Assembly (NCBI GenBank): GCA_965223465.1 | Contig: OZ245025.1 | Location: 496,001-560,000 of the forward strand | DNA: 64,000 nucleotides | Source of the DNA: JAAELZ01 sp965223465 | GTDB taxonomy: Bacteria > Pseudomonadota > Gammaproteobacteria > Arenicellales > Poriferihabitantaceae | Reading direction: 5' to 3' | Shown here: piece by piece, positions 42,190-51,774 of the stretch | Layout of the letters: each line of letters opens with the position of its first letter | How positions within the stretch are numbered: the first letter of the stretch is position 1 | The notes under the pieces: model-generated | The model's database searches: none | What the model was told of the DNA's origin: nothing | The model's input: the letters and a program-made list of their open reading frames with translations, nothing else | Translations under genes and position numbers: made by a program

Positions 42190-43533
42190 ATGATAAAGCA
42201 AATACTGATTATTGATGATGATCGAGTGTTCAATCGGGTGCTGGTTCAGCAAGTCACCGAGATGGGGTATGGCGCAGTGGGCAAGTTAAATTGGGCTGAA
42301 GCGCAGCTATGGTTGGAAGAAAATGATCCTGACCTCATTTTGCTGGACAGTAAATTGCCCGATGTGCGGGGAGAAGCACTTATACCTGAGCTATCGGTCA
42401 ATTACCCAGTGGTGATGTTGACGGCCTACGGTGGGGTGCGTCAAGCGGTTGGTGCAATTCATGCGGGTGCGGTTGATTATCAAACCAAGCCTATCGACCC
42501 CGAGGAACTGCAGTTGGTGATCACTCGGGTACTTGAAACCGAAACATTGTTACATAATTTTCAACACTACCGGGCTAAAACCCAAGGCAAAGACGAAAAA
42601 CTCTTGGTGGGGAGTAGCGAGGGTTTGACCAAAGTAGAGACCATGATTGATGCGGTTGCGCCGAGCGATATGACGGTATTGATTCAGGGAGAGAGCGGTG
42701 TGGGCAAGGAACTGGTTGCGCGTGAATTGCATAATCGTAGTGCCCGAGCACAGGAAAATTTTGTCACACTCGATTGTTGTACGCTGCAGGAAACTTTGTT
42801 TGAGTCGGAACTATTTGGTCACGAACGTGGTGCATTTACCGGTGCTGACCGGAGGAAAACGGGCTTGATTGAAATTGCCGAAAAAGGTACTTTGTTTCTG
42901 GATGAAATTGGTGAAATTGGGCCGGCAATTCAAGCGAAATTATTGCGCGTATTGGAATCTGGACAGTACCGAAGGGTGGGCAGCACCAAGGATGCGACCT
43001 CAGCGACCCGTATAATAGCTGCGACCAACCAGGATCTCGAAAAAATGGTGGAAGAAAAGACATTCCGGGGCGATCTGTATTTTCGACTAAACGCGTTTAC
43101 CATCTCAGTCCCTCCGTTGCGCGAGCGCCGTGAAGATATTCCGCAACTGGCAGAGCATTTCATTCGCAACCATAGTTTTTCGCGACGCATATCAAAACGT
43201 TTTACTCAGGGCGCGATTCGAAATATGGTGGCTTATGATTGGCCAGGTAATGTGCGAGAACTTAAAAATGTTGTTGAGCGCGCGATTATTTTATCGCAGG
43301 ACACGCCTGATATTCGTGTTCAGCATCTTACATTTGGGGTGATAGAAAATAATGAAGCGGTGGGCGTACACCTGGATTTCGATTCTGAACCCTCTCTGCA
43401 GGAAATAGAAAGACGTTATCTTGAACTTTTACTGGATAAATACTCGGGTCATCGAAATAGTATTGCAGCGGCAATGGGTATTAGTGAGCGTAATGTTTAT
43501 CGTTTGCTTGGTAAACATGGCTTAAAGGAATAG
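42190..43533 (+). CDS. Sigma-54-dependent response regulator (NtrC family)
   Basis: Receiver domain with the acidic pocket at D9-D11, phospho-acceptor D53 (LLDSKLPD) and K100. AAA+ domain with Walker A GESGVGKE (167-174), the sigma-54-contacting loop GAFTGA (214-219) and Walker B LFLDEIGE. A Fis-type helix-turn-helix ends the protein (RNSIAAAMGISERNVYRLL). It is the partner of the kinase gene 12 bp upstream and the obvious activator of the divergent sigma-54 promoter at 39.94 kb. Confidence 0.95.
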   Translation: MIKQILIIDDDRVFNRVLVQQVTEMGYGAVGKLNWAEAQLWLEENDPDLILLDSKLPDVRGEALIPELSVNYPVVMLTAYGGVRQAVGAIHAGAVDYQTKPIDPEELQLVITRVLETETLLHNFQHYRAKTQGKDEKLLVGSSEGLTKVETMIDAVAPSDMTVLIQGESGVGKELVARELHNRSARAQENFVTLDCCTLQETLFESELFGHERGAFTGADRRKTGLIEIAEKGTLFLDEIGEIGPAIQAKLLRVLESGQYRRVGSTKDATSATRIIAATNQDLEKMVEEKTFRGDLYFRLNAFTISVPPLRERREDIPQLAEHFIRNHSFSRRISKRFTQGAIRNMVAYDWPGNVRELKNVVERAIILSQDTPDIRVQHLTFGVIENNEAVGVHLDFDSEPSLQEIERRYLELLLDKYSGHRNSIAAAMGISERNVYRLLGKHGLKE

Positions 43534-43727
43534 ATAGTTAGATATATATCGTGCGGAATTGAGATACGGTTAGAATGATACTTTTGCTTACACAAGTGGC
43601 AGTGAAATCGACAAGCAGTTACCGCCAGGTTGGAATTTAAGCATACTGGACATGCAATCTAGCGCAACATCGTTTAACCACGCACATGTGCACAGGTAAA
43701 ATGGCAATTAAATAGAAGGGTATCGAT

Positions 43728-44168
43728 ATGAATTTAGCGAATACAGAGAGGTTTGAAGACTGTGCGGCATTACCTCAGGTCGCGTTGTCGTTTATGAACC
43801 AAGTGCATTGCGAAGAGCTAGAATTGGTTGCGAACTTGCTTTCGCACTTGCAAGAGCGCGCGCCTATGGAAGAGATCAATAGTTTGTTAATTGAATGGGT
43901 TGCGCATACCAAAGCGCACTTCGAACGCGAAGAGCGGTTGATGGAAGAGTACCGATTTCCACCTTATCCTATCCATAAAATGGCGCACCAACAGGCGCTC
44001 GAAAGCCTAATACCGTTGCAGCAACAATGGTTAGAATCGGGTAATTATATTGCCTTGGAGCGCCATATCAAACAAGAGTGGCGAGCGTGGTTGCAGCAGC
44101 ACATCTCAACCATGGATACCGCCACCGCCAATTTTTTAAGCCAGTTTGATATTCAGGTCGAGTTATAG
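43728..44168 (+). CDS. Bacteriohemerythrin-like protein
   Basis: 146-residue four-helix protein with di-iron ligand pattern: MNQVHCEE, WVAHTKAHFEREERLMEEY, PIHKMAHQQAL and a final QQHISTMD. Hemerythrins bind O2 or NO. Second hemerythrin of the window; it follows the sigma-54 regulator after 194 bp and probably has its own promoter. Confidence 0.82.
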   Translation: MNLANTERFEDCAALPQVALSFMNQVHCEELELVANLLSHLQERAPMEEINSLLIEWVAHTKAHFEREERLMEEYRFPPYPIHKMAHQQALESLIPLQQQWLESGNYIALERHIKQEWRAWLQQHISTMDTATANFLSQFDIQVEL

Positions 44169-44382
44169 ACAATAAGCATAGAGGCTATTTGTCAATCCGA
44201 ACAGAAAAGGGAATCCACCTTTATCCCGAAAGTAAGCAACAGCCCGAACAATTCACCTTAACAAATAGATAACAAGCGGCTTATTTTGCGTATGCAACTT
44301 TGTACATCGTCGAGAAAACCTCAGCTTTGTTAAAGCGGTAAGCGGCTTATCGTATTTGAAATGGGGTAGGCTGAGTAATGTC

Positions 44383-44853
44383 TTACCAGCTTAATGTTTT
44401 TATCTTAGGGTCAAATAATAACTCATTTACGAGCTCCGGGTTGCCCATCTCGAGACCCTCTATAAAATCAGTTTTAGTTAGTCCTGCCGCTTTAGAACAA
44501 GCGCTACAAGCAATGACCATACCGCCATCTGCAATAAAAGCTTTTAGCATATCCTGTATGGACGTATCTTTATTGCGCATAAGCCCATGAACGTGAGATG
44601 CGCGTTTAGTATCCGCCAGGTAAATACCGCGTACATTTAACCAAATGGCCACGGGTTTGTGTCCGGTTTTAAGGGCTTTTTGGTGCGCGAACATGATTGC
44701 CTTGGTGGCGGCCCAAGTATCATCAGTCGTTAGATTGACAAATAAGCCACCTTTTGCGTCTTCTGCGTGCGCAACGGGGAAAATGCTGCACATTATTAAG
44801 AGCAATAATGTGGAGAGCAAGACTAAATGGGACGAGGCGTTATTATTTTTCAT
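44383..44853 (-). CDS. Exported DsrE/DsrF-like protein
   Basis: Signal peptide (LVLLSTLLLLIMCSIFPVAHA) followed by a DsrE-type fold: GLFVNLTTDDTWAATKAIMFAHQ, AIWLNVRGIYLAD and the Cys-bearing IACSACSKAAGL. DsrE proteins are sulfur-transfer proteins, usually cytoplasmic; here the signal peptide indicates a periplasmic form. The CSAC pair is in the position of the active-site Cys. Single gene, no operon partner. Confidence 0.8.
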   Translation of the reverse strand: MKNNNASSHLVLLSTLLLLIMCSIFPVAHAEDAKGGLFVNLTTDDTWAATKAIMFAHQKALKTGHKPVAIWLNVRGIYLADTKRASHVHGLMRNKDTSIQDMLKAFIADGGMVIACSACSKAAGLTKTDFIEGLEMGNPELVNELLFDPKIKTLSW

Positions 44854-45353
44854 GGTCTACTTTCATGCACGTTTAGTAATAAAGCGTGGATACTAACGGG
44901 TACACACCCCGGGCAAAAAGGGGCGGATTGTCGCAGCACTGTCATTCAGGTCAGGTCGTTCATGACGTAAGGTGCGCAAAAAGCCGAGCATAATTGCCCT
45001 TACAAAGGAGCAATGTTGTTTAAAATATCACACAGAACCAAGGCTTTATGTCTTGATAGATGGTTATAGGCGAGAATTTTCGTATTCGCAATTAAATGCT
45101 GAAACCACGCCGTTATCAAAGTAGCCAATAGTTTAGTAAATCTAGTTAATGTCAGCATAACTTGAATTTATTAGCGTGACGCTGTTAGACTCTCGACGAA
45201 GAAGAGAAACATAACCGCATAATCATCATCTAAGATGGGTGCAGCCATCAAAATAATAAGAATCGCTGGTGCTTGTCATGCCAATCCTTAGCGGTGCCGT
45301 GAATAGAGAATACAGCGGATTTTGCCGTTAATCTCCCAACCTTTTTACCATAC
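44854..45353. other. 500-bp intergenic region upstream of the glutamate dehydrogenase gene
   Basis: No open frame with coding character, tRNA, strong hairpin or clear promoter was seen. The region is moderately A+T-rich in its middle part (45100-45200). Confidence 0.4.
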
Positions 45354-48300
45354 ATGGGTTTTCCAATGAATATCGCCAGTAATGATCAAGTAGCCGAAAC
45401 GATCTCCACCAAGTTGACAGAATATAACCAGCAGGTCGACACCAACCTCAACTGGTTAAAAGACAATATGAGCCCTTATTTTCTAAATCTCAACAAGATG
45501 GAGCCGGATGCTTTGTCGGTGCTAACCCTTAGTTTGGACAAGCTCGAGCAATTTGAGCGCATCACCCTAATCAATCGCGATTCGCGTCTGATGCTGGCGC
45601 AGGTTTCTTATACGGGCTCCATCTATGATGCGTTGCAGGATTTACCAGAGAAACCGTTATTGTACGCGGAGATCACTACTTCCTTCCAACCATTGCCCGA
45701 TAGCGAAAATGATCTGGAAGTAATTCGTTGTGATTTTGATACGCGCGAAGGTCTCGCTGTAAACGAGAAGCAGTTAAAAACCATTGATCAGGGTTTGCAC
45801 AACGATATTGCTAAATTGCTCCAAGAACGCATGCCCGATTTTGATATGCAACGGTTTGACGAAGTGTTAGCGATCTTTGTATCCAGCGATGCAGAATATG
45901 TCATTATATCTCCACCAGAACGAATTGCACGGATTATGGAGACTTATATACTCACCCAACAAGGTGGTGGCGTCTCGCTGCAAGTAGAGCCCACCAGCCA
46001 TGATGAGTATCGAGTTTCGTTTGGTGTTACTAACCCACCGCATTCAGGATTTTTATCGCAAGTGCTGGAAGTATTTCAGCGACTTAATATTGGTCTTAAA
46101 CGCTCCTATAGTCTCGATGTCACTAATGGTTATACGCATTACTTTTTAGGTACGTTTTATGTCAAGCCGCGCGATAACTCGCCATTGGCTGTAGATACCC
46201 AGCTATATCACAATTTGGAATTGGAGCTGTATAACACGCAAATAGTTTCCACCGGGGCGCCGAGCTATACCAATCTGATTACCAAAGGCATCATGAGTGG
46301 ACCAGATGCGACGCTGATCACTGCCCTGATTGGTTTTTGCCACACCAACCTTGCGCACAATGCACCCGAAGTCTATGAACGTGATAGCATCATCAAAGCC
46401 TTTCACCATAACGCCAGTATGTGCATTGCGCTTGTCGAGTTGTTTTATGCCCGCTTTGACCCAGATTTGGACAAGCGTGAAGAAGCCTACGCAGCTAAAC
46501 TCGATAGCACAATCGAATTGATTGAGAACTTTAACTCCGGAAGACGTACGCTGGATAACTATCGACGGGTGATTTTTCGTTGTGCGCTTTCATTTATTCG
46601 TAATTGCCTGAAAACCAATTTTTTCGTCATCAAAAAACACGCACTGGCTTTCCGGCTAGACCCGGCCTACTTAGAAGAGTTGGAGACACGTTTTACCGAA
46701 GATTTACCAACCGACAGGCCATTTCGTATCACCTTTTTCTCAGGCCGTCGAGGTAATGGCTATCACATCGGTTTTTCAGACATCGCACGCGGTGGTTGGC
46801 GTACACTGATTACCCAAAGTTTGGATGATTACACCAATTATGCCAGTACGTTATTTAAGGAAAATTATGTATTAGCGCATACGCAACATCTTAAGAATAA
46901 AGATATTTACGAAGGAGGGTCCAAGTTAGTCGCGATCCTGAATGTTGATGCCCGTACCACCGCCGAACAACGCGAGCAATACCTGTATAAATTGCAGCAC
47001 GCTTTTGCCAATGCCTTTCTTGACCTGTATATCACCGATGAGAATGGTCATGCCAAAGATCCCCGAGTGGTAGATTATTATGGCCAGGAAGAGCCGATCG
47101 AACTTGGTCCTGACGAAAACATGCACAATGTCATGATCGAACGTATGGCCATCCTGGCTGAGCGGCGCGGATATTTGCTCGGTAAAGGGATCATGTCTAG
47201 CAAAGAGATTGGCATCAACCATAAAGAATACGGGGTTACCTCGATCGGGGTGATTCGATTCGCCGAAGTCACCATGCAGGAATTTGGTATTGATATGCAC
47301 AAGGCGCCGTTCAGCGTCAAATTCACGGGTGGGCCAAATGGCGACGTGGCCGGTAACGGCATGCGACTATTGCTGGAACGCTGCCCGCAAGTACAAATTA
47401 AGCTGATCGTTGATGGCACAGGTGCGCTGTATGACCCTGAAGGGTTAGATAAAACTGCGTTATCAAAGATTGTTCTGAAAAACGATATAGAGGGCTACAA
47501 TCCAGAAGCACTGCACACGGGTGGATTTATCCTGTATCGCATGGTCACGCGTAAGGAAGGTATTAGCGATCTATACCGAAAAATAACCCAGACCGACGAT
47601 GGATTGAAAGAAGAGTGGGTATCGACAGATATATTTTATAAAACCTTTAACAACCTGATTTTTACGGTTAATACCGATTTATTTATCCCGGCGGGTGGCC
47701 GGCCCGAAACCATCGATGAAAGTAATGTCGAACGTTATTTTGATGCAGATGGCAAACCTGCATCGTCTATTATTGTTGAGGGGGCTAACTCATTCATCAC
47801 ACCCAGTGCTCGCCAGGTCTTGCAGCAAAAAGGCGTGGTCATTATGCGTGATGCCTCAGCGAATAAGTGTGGTGTTATTTCTTCCTCCTATGAAATTCTC
47901 GCTAATTTAATGTTCTCTGATGAAGAATTTTTGGCGAATAAGGATGAATACGTTGAAGACGTGATTGAAATATTGAATCAAATGGCTGAAACCGAGGCGC
48001 GAGCAGTGATTCGGCGCCATGAAGCGCTTGGAGGCAGTATGACCTACACTGAAATTTCCGGTGTACTCAGCCAGGAAATCAACACGCATTATGCGCGTAT
48101 GTTTGATTATTTTCAGGACAATCCAGAGCAAATCGCGTTGGCAACCCACCAACAAGCGATGTTGAAACACATGCCAGCAATAATCCAAAACTCGGATGAG
48201 TTTAGTAAGCGAATTAATCGTTTACCTGAAAAAGTGAAGTACGCTATTTTAGCCAGCAAACTAGCATCCGCCATGGTTTATGCCGGCGATGATCAAAGTT

Positions 48301-48362
48301 TATATGCGGATATTATTGATGCACAGTTAAAGCGGGTAGCGCAGCCCAAAGAGGATATTTAA
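45354..48362 (+). CDS. NAD-specific glutamate dehydrogenase, large (about 115-kDa) type
   Basis: Large GDH that converts glutamate to 2-oxoglutarate with NAD+. The C-terminal two-thirds carries the catalytic core: DIARGGWRT, YEGGSKLVAILNVD with the catalytic-type Lys, FTGGPNGDVAGNGMRLL (dinucleotide-binding) and SFITPSARQVLQQKGV. At 1002 residues it belongs to the 1000-residue class, shorter than the roughly 1600-residue GdhB class. The start is either ATG 45354 or ATG 45366; neither has a strong ribosome site. Confidence 0.88.
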   Translation: MGFPMNIASNDQVAETISTKLTEYNQQVDTNLNWLKDNMSPYFLNLNKMEPDALSVLTLSLDKLEQFERITLINRDSRLMLAQVSYTGSIYDALQDLPEKPLLYAEITTSFQPLPDSENDLEVIRCDFDTREGLAVNEKQLKTIDQGLHNDIAKLLQERMPDFDMQRFDEVLAIFVSSDAEYVIISPPERIARIMETYILTQQGGGVSLQVEPTSHDEYRVSFGVTNPPHSGFLSQVLEVFQRLNIGLKRSYSLDVTNGYTHYFLGTFYVKPRDNSPLAVDTQLYHNLELELYNTQIVSTGAPSYTNLITKGIMSGPDATLITALIGFCHTNLAHNAPEVYERDSIIKAFHHNASMCIALVELFYARFDPDLDKREEAYAAKLDSTIELIENFNSGRRTLDNYRRVIFRCALSFIRNCLKTNFFVIKKHALAFRLDPAYLEELETRFTEDLPTDRPFRITFFSGRRGNGYHIGFSDIARGGWRTLITQSLDDYTNYASTLFKENYVLAHTQHLKNKDIYEGGSKLVAILNVDARTTAEQREQYLYKLQHAFANAFLDLYITDENGHAKDPRVVDYYGQEEPIELGPDENMHNVMIERMAILAERRGYLLGKGIMSSKEIGINHKEYGVTSIGVIRFAEVTMQEFGIDMHKAPFSVKFTGGPNGDVAGNGMRLLLERCPQVQIKLIVDGTGALYDPEGLDKTALSKIVLKNDIEGYNPEALHTGGFILYRMVTRKEGISDLYRKITQTDDGLKEEWVSTDIFYKTFNNLIFTVNTDLFIPAGGRPETIDESNVERYFDADGKPASSIIVEGANSFITPSARQVLQQKGVVIMRDASANKCGVISSSYEILANLMFSDEEFLANKDEYVEDVIEILNQMAETEARAVIRRHEALGGSMTYTEISGVLSQEINTHYARMFDYFQDNPEQIALATHQQAMLKHMPAIIQNSDEFSKRINRLPEKVKYAILASKLASAMVYAGDDQSLYADIIDAQLKRVAQPKEDI

Positions 48363-48413
48363 GGAATTGGGTTAATCTTAGAGAGACTATAACCTATTGT
48401 ATTATATAAAAAA

Positions 48414-48466
48414 GGTGGCGTCCCCGAGACGATTCGAACGTCCGACCTAGCGCTTAGGAGTCCGAA
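48414..48466 (-). pseudogene. 3'-half remnant of a second tRNA-Arg(CCT)-like gene
   Basis: Read on the minus strand this is the 3' half of a tRNA: anticodon region CTCCTAA, a T-arm (GGACG/CGTCT) and the acceptor CGGGGAC-G-CCA. It aligns without gaps to the intact tRNA-Arg 135 bp away, but the T-stem differs by compensating changes, so it is a different tRNA and not a simple duplication. No 5' half exists. It may be an old attachment-site copy brought by an integrated element. Confidence 0.6.
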
Positions 48467-48601
48467 TTAATGTTATTTAAAATCAACCTCATAGATAAAA
48501 TGATTATAAAAAACAGTAATATACATATTTTATAGGTAACTCCAAATCACGTTGATCCACTTTGTCACTGGAGCATTATTGGAGCAAGGGTTTAAAAATA
48601 G

Positions 48602-48678
48602 TGGCGTCCCCGACAGGAGTCGAACCTGTAACCTACGCCTTAGGAGGGCATTGCGCTATCCAGTTGTGCCACGGGGAC
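48602..48678 (-). tRNA. tRNA-Arg(CCT)
   Basis: A full 77-nt cloverleaf on the minus strand with encoded CCA: acceptor GTCCCCG/CGGGGAC, T-arm ACAGG-TTCGACT-CCTGT and anticodon loop CTCCTAA (anticodon CCT). Arg(CCT) genes are common integrase targets. The intact gene separates the core genome from accessory DNA to its right. Confidence 0.93.
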
Positions 48679-48912
48679 CTGAAGCCCAGAGTATATCAAA
48701 CTCCAATTTTAGATCGATTCAATTTTATGGGCTTAAGTCCAGTACATTTCTTAAAGAGATTGTGACTTTATAGCCTTGAGTTATTATAGATGCTGATATG
48801 CTACTGCAAATACAGGATCAAAGTGATAAACAAAGGAAAACAATGATATTCTAATATTTGATTGATTCTCCGATACTATACATTCACTAAATCAATATAT
48901 AGAAAATCAGAA

Positions 48913-49131
48913 ATGCACAGTCTCGAAACTATCAATCGACTCAATAATGAGTCACATGAAAAATGGGTCGCTAAGCAGGCGCAGCGAACTCTAAAAACCA
49001 AGGGCGCAGAGGCGATCTCCGGTCAGGGTTTCCTGATCTTCTCGATCAAACAGGCTATTGAGTTAGCTGCCTCAAATGAAGAAATAACAACTTTACTAGG
49101 TGTAGCGCTGCGGCTTGCTGAGGATACATAG
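48913..49131 (+). CDS. Small hypothetical protein
   Basis: Not recognised. 72 residues from ATG 48913 (MHSLETINRLNNE), helical and soluble, with a C-terminal AIELAASNEEITTLLGVALRLAEDT. The frame is open further upstream to ATG 48862. A clear terminator follows 30 bp after the stop, which supports a real transcription unit. Confidence 0.5.
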   Translation: MHSLETINRLNNESHEKWVAKQAQRTLKTKGAEAISGQGFLIFSIKQAIELAASNEEITTLLGVALRLAEDT

Positions 49132-49346
49132 ATGCCAAGCTCCAAAAGCACGCGGAGTGACGGGAGCTGCGGCTCCCATTTTGTATTTTAAAGGAGATCA
49201 GCGGGTATTTCACGGGCGTATCCTGTTAATGTCCCTTAGCTGAGAATAGCTCAATTATCAGTTTTATTAACACTTTCGGGGATATAGGGACGACAGGGAC
49301 TTTAATTAGACGTAAGGGATAGCTTCAAGCCCTAGGTCTCTAACTG
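49132..49346. other. Intergenic region left of the IS21 element
   Basis: After the terminator at 49162-49177 no gene is visible. The short G-rich segment gggatatagggacgacaggg at 49279-49298 is of the kind often seen next to IS200/REP-type transposase genes, but no such gene is present. Confidence 0.3.
49162..49183 (+). terminator. Rho-independent terminator
   Basis: GGGAGC (49162-49167), TGCG loop, GCTCCC (49172-49177), followed by ATTTTGTATTTT. It ends the small gene at 48913. Confidence 0.75.
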
Positions 49347-49433
49347 TGTTAATTTGCATCCAAAATTGACCCACTAAGGCTAGGTATTTGCATCGAATTT
49401 TGACCCACGTACAACCCCTCCTGCGAAGAACTA

Positions 49434-50972
49434 ATGCAGGAGATAATCGGAGTGATAGACGTGGCGTTATTAAGTGTAATAAGACGATGGCATTTCCGCC
49501 AGGGGATGCCGATTCGAGAGATAGCAAGGCGAACCGGGCTGTCCCGTAATACAGTTCGCAAGTACCTCGCTAGTGGCGTGGTGGAGCCGAGCTACCCCAG
49601 CAGGAAGAGTCCATCCAAGCTTGATGATTATGAGCAGACACTGACCAATTGGCTGTTTAGGGAATCAAGAAGACACCGCAAGCAGCGACGCACGATGCGG
49701 CGACTGCACAGTGATTTGGTTAAGCTTGGGTTTACAGGTTCGTATGATCGAGTGGCTGCCTTTGCTCGCGCCTGGAGGCAGGAACAGCAGGAGGCAAAGC
49801 GAGGTGCGGGCAAACACACCTATGTTCCCTTATCCTTTGCGCCAGGAGAAGCCTTCCAGTTCGACTGGAGCGAAGACTATGCGGTGATCAATGGCGTGAA
49901 CACCAAGTTGCAGATTGCGCACTTCAAGCTCAGCCACAGTCGGGCCTTCTACCTGCGGGCCTACCTGTTGCAGAGCCACGAGATGCTGTTTGATGCGCAC
50001 TACCATGCCTTCGGCATCTTCGGTGGTGTTCCAGAACGGGGGATATATGACAACATGAAGACAGCGGTGGATAAAGTAGGTCGCGGCAAGCAACGGACCA
50101 TCAACCGGCGCTTTCAAGCGATGGCTAGCCACTATCTATTCGAAGCGGAGTTCTGCAACCCTGCAGCGGGCTGGGAGAAAGGTCAGGTGGAGAAAGGGGT
50201 ACGCGATGCGCGGTACCGGATATGGCAGGATGCCCCCCGATTCAAATCGCTCGCTGAACTGAACCGCTGGTTGCTTAAGCGCTGTATTGATCTGTGGCAA
50301 GAATCGGCCCATCCCCAGGACAAACTAAAGACGATCTACGATTACTGGCAACAGGAGCAAGCAAATCTGATGGAGGTGCCCGCTGCCTTTGACGGCTTTG
50401 TTGAACACAGCAAACGTGTTACCTCGACCTGTCTGATCACCTTTGAACATAATCGATACAGTGTCCCGGCGAGCTTTGCCAACCGGGTGGTGAGCCTGCG
50501 CGTGTATGCCGAACGGTTGGTGATTGTGGCTGAAGCCCGCCAGGTGGCCGTTCATGAACGGGTCTTTACCCGCGATCATGGCAGCAGCGGCAGGACAATA
50601 TATGACTGGCGCCACTATCTGTCAGTGGTACAGCGTAAGCCTGGGGCGTTACGTAATGGTGCCCCCTTCAAGGAACTGCCGGAGAGTTTCCAACAACTGC
50701 AAACCCGATTGTTAAAGCACCCTGGTGGTGATCGTGAGATGGTTGATGTACTGGCCCTGGTGCTGTTGCACGATGAGCAATTGGTTGAACGGGCAGTTAA
50801 CGAAGCTCTGAAGGTTGAACACCCGTCCCGGGAGCATGTACTCAATTGCCTGAGCAGGCTCAGTGACCCCCCTCGTCCCAAGTCGCTTCGAACACCTGCA
50901 GCGCTGAAGCTGGTGAATGAGCCTGTGGCCAACACCCGGCGCTATGATCGTCTTCGTGGAGGCAAGCAATGA
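49434..50972 (+). CDS. istA: IS21-family transposase IstA
   Basis: DDE transposase, 512 residues. N-terminal helix-turn-helix (MPIREIARRTGLSRNTVRKYL), then the catalytic acids in FQFDWSEDYAVI, GIYDNMKTAVDKV and NPAAGWEKGQVEKGV, and a C-terminal beta domain. A GTG at 49452 with AGGAG ahead is an alternative start. The frame is uninterrupted, so the element may still move. Ends with a 4-bp ATGA overlap with istB. Confidence 0.96.
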   Translation: MQEIIGVIDVALLSVIRRWHFRQGMPIREIARRTGLSRNTVRKYLASGVVEPSYPSRKSPSKLDDYEQTLTNWLFRESRRHRKQRRTMRRLHSDLVKLGFTGSYDRVAAFARAWRQEQQEAKRGAGKHTYVPLSFAPGEAFQFDWSEDYAVINGVNTKLQIAHFKLSHSRAFYLRAYLLQSHEMLFDAHYHAFGIFGGVPERGIYDNMKTAVDKVGRGKQRTINRRFQAMASHYLFEAEFCNPAAGWEKGQVEKGVRDARYRIWQDAPRFKSLAELNRWLLKRCIDLWQESAHPQDKLKTIYDYWQQEQANLMEVPAAFDGFVEHSKRVTSTCLITFEHNRYSVPASFANRVVSLRVYAERLVIVAEARQVAVHERVFTRDHGSSGRTIYDWRHYLSVVQRKPGALRNGAPFKELPESFQQLQTRLLKHPGGDREMVDVLALVLLHDEQLVERAVNEALKVEHPSREHVLNCLSRLSDPPRPKSLRTPAALKLVNEPVANTRRYDRLRGGKQ

Positions 50973-51742
50973 AAGCGCAAGCCATGATTACTACGTTGAA
51001 GTCTCTCAAGCTGTTTGGTATGGCTGAGACCATTGCGACCATGTCCACTCAGTCTGCACCTGCTTATCAGCAGGCGATACCGATCCTGGAGGTCTTGCTT
51101 AAGGCTGAGGTGGCTGAACGGGAAGTCCGTTCCATCAACTACCAGATGAAGGTAGCCAGGTTCCCGGCCTATCGAGATCTGGCTGGCTTTGATTTTAGCG
51201 AGAGCGAGGCCGATGAAGCACTTATCCGGGCCTTGCATCGCTGTGAGTTTCTGGAAGACGCGCAGAATATCGTCTTCGTGGGCGGCCCGGGTACGGGCAA
51301 AACACATCTGGCAACAGCCATTGGTGTACAGGCCATACAGCATCGCCATCTCAGGGTGCGTTGTCTGTCCGTAATTGAACTGGTCAACCAGCTTGAGCAG
51401 GAGAAACAATTGGGAAAACCAGGGCGCCTGGCGAATCGTTTATTGCATACCGATCTGGTGATCCTGGATGAATTGGGCTATCTGCCGTTCAGTCAAAGCG
51501 GTGGGGCATTATTATTCCATCTGATCAGCAGGCTCTATGAGAAGACTAGTATCATCATTACCACTAATCTGGATTTTGCAGAATGGTCTAGTGTGTTCAG
51601 TGATCCGAAATTAACAACGGCATTGTTGGACAGATTAACCCATCACTGCCATATCATTGAAACGGGTAATGACAGTTACCGGTTCAGGCATTCAACAGCA
51701 AAAATGAAGGAGGTGAAAGCTAAAAAAAGAAACTCAACTTAG
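50969..51742 (+). CDS. istB: IS21-family helper ATPase IstB
   Basis: AAA+ ATPase that guides IstA to target DNA. Walker A GGPGTGKTHLATAIG near residue 105 and Walker B VILDELGYLPFS are intact. 257 residues is the family length. Overlaps istA by 4 bp. Confidence 0.96.
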   Translation: MKAQAMITTLKSLKLFGMAETIATMSTQSAPAYQQAIPILEVLLKAEVAEREVRSINYQMKVARFPAYRDLAGFDFSESEADEALIRALHRCEFLEDAQNIVFVGGPGTGKTHLATAIGVQAIQHRHLRVRCLSVIELVNQLEQEKQLGKPGRLANRLLHTDLVILDELGYLPFSQSGGALLFHLISRLYEKTSIIITTNLDFAEWSSVFSDPKLTTALLDRLTHHCHIIETGNDSYRFRHSTAKMKEVKAKKRNST

Positions 51743-51774
51743 GTCATAATCAGACCAAATAGACGGGTCAAAAT

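Noticed and set aside
48414..48466. A second functional tRNA-Arg gene
   Set aside because: Only the 3' half can be folded; no 5' acceptor or D-arm is present.
49279..49298. REP or IS200-type element left of IS21
   Set aside because: Only a short G-rich phrase is visible; no transposase gene or repeat structure supports it.
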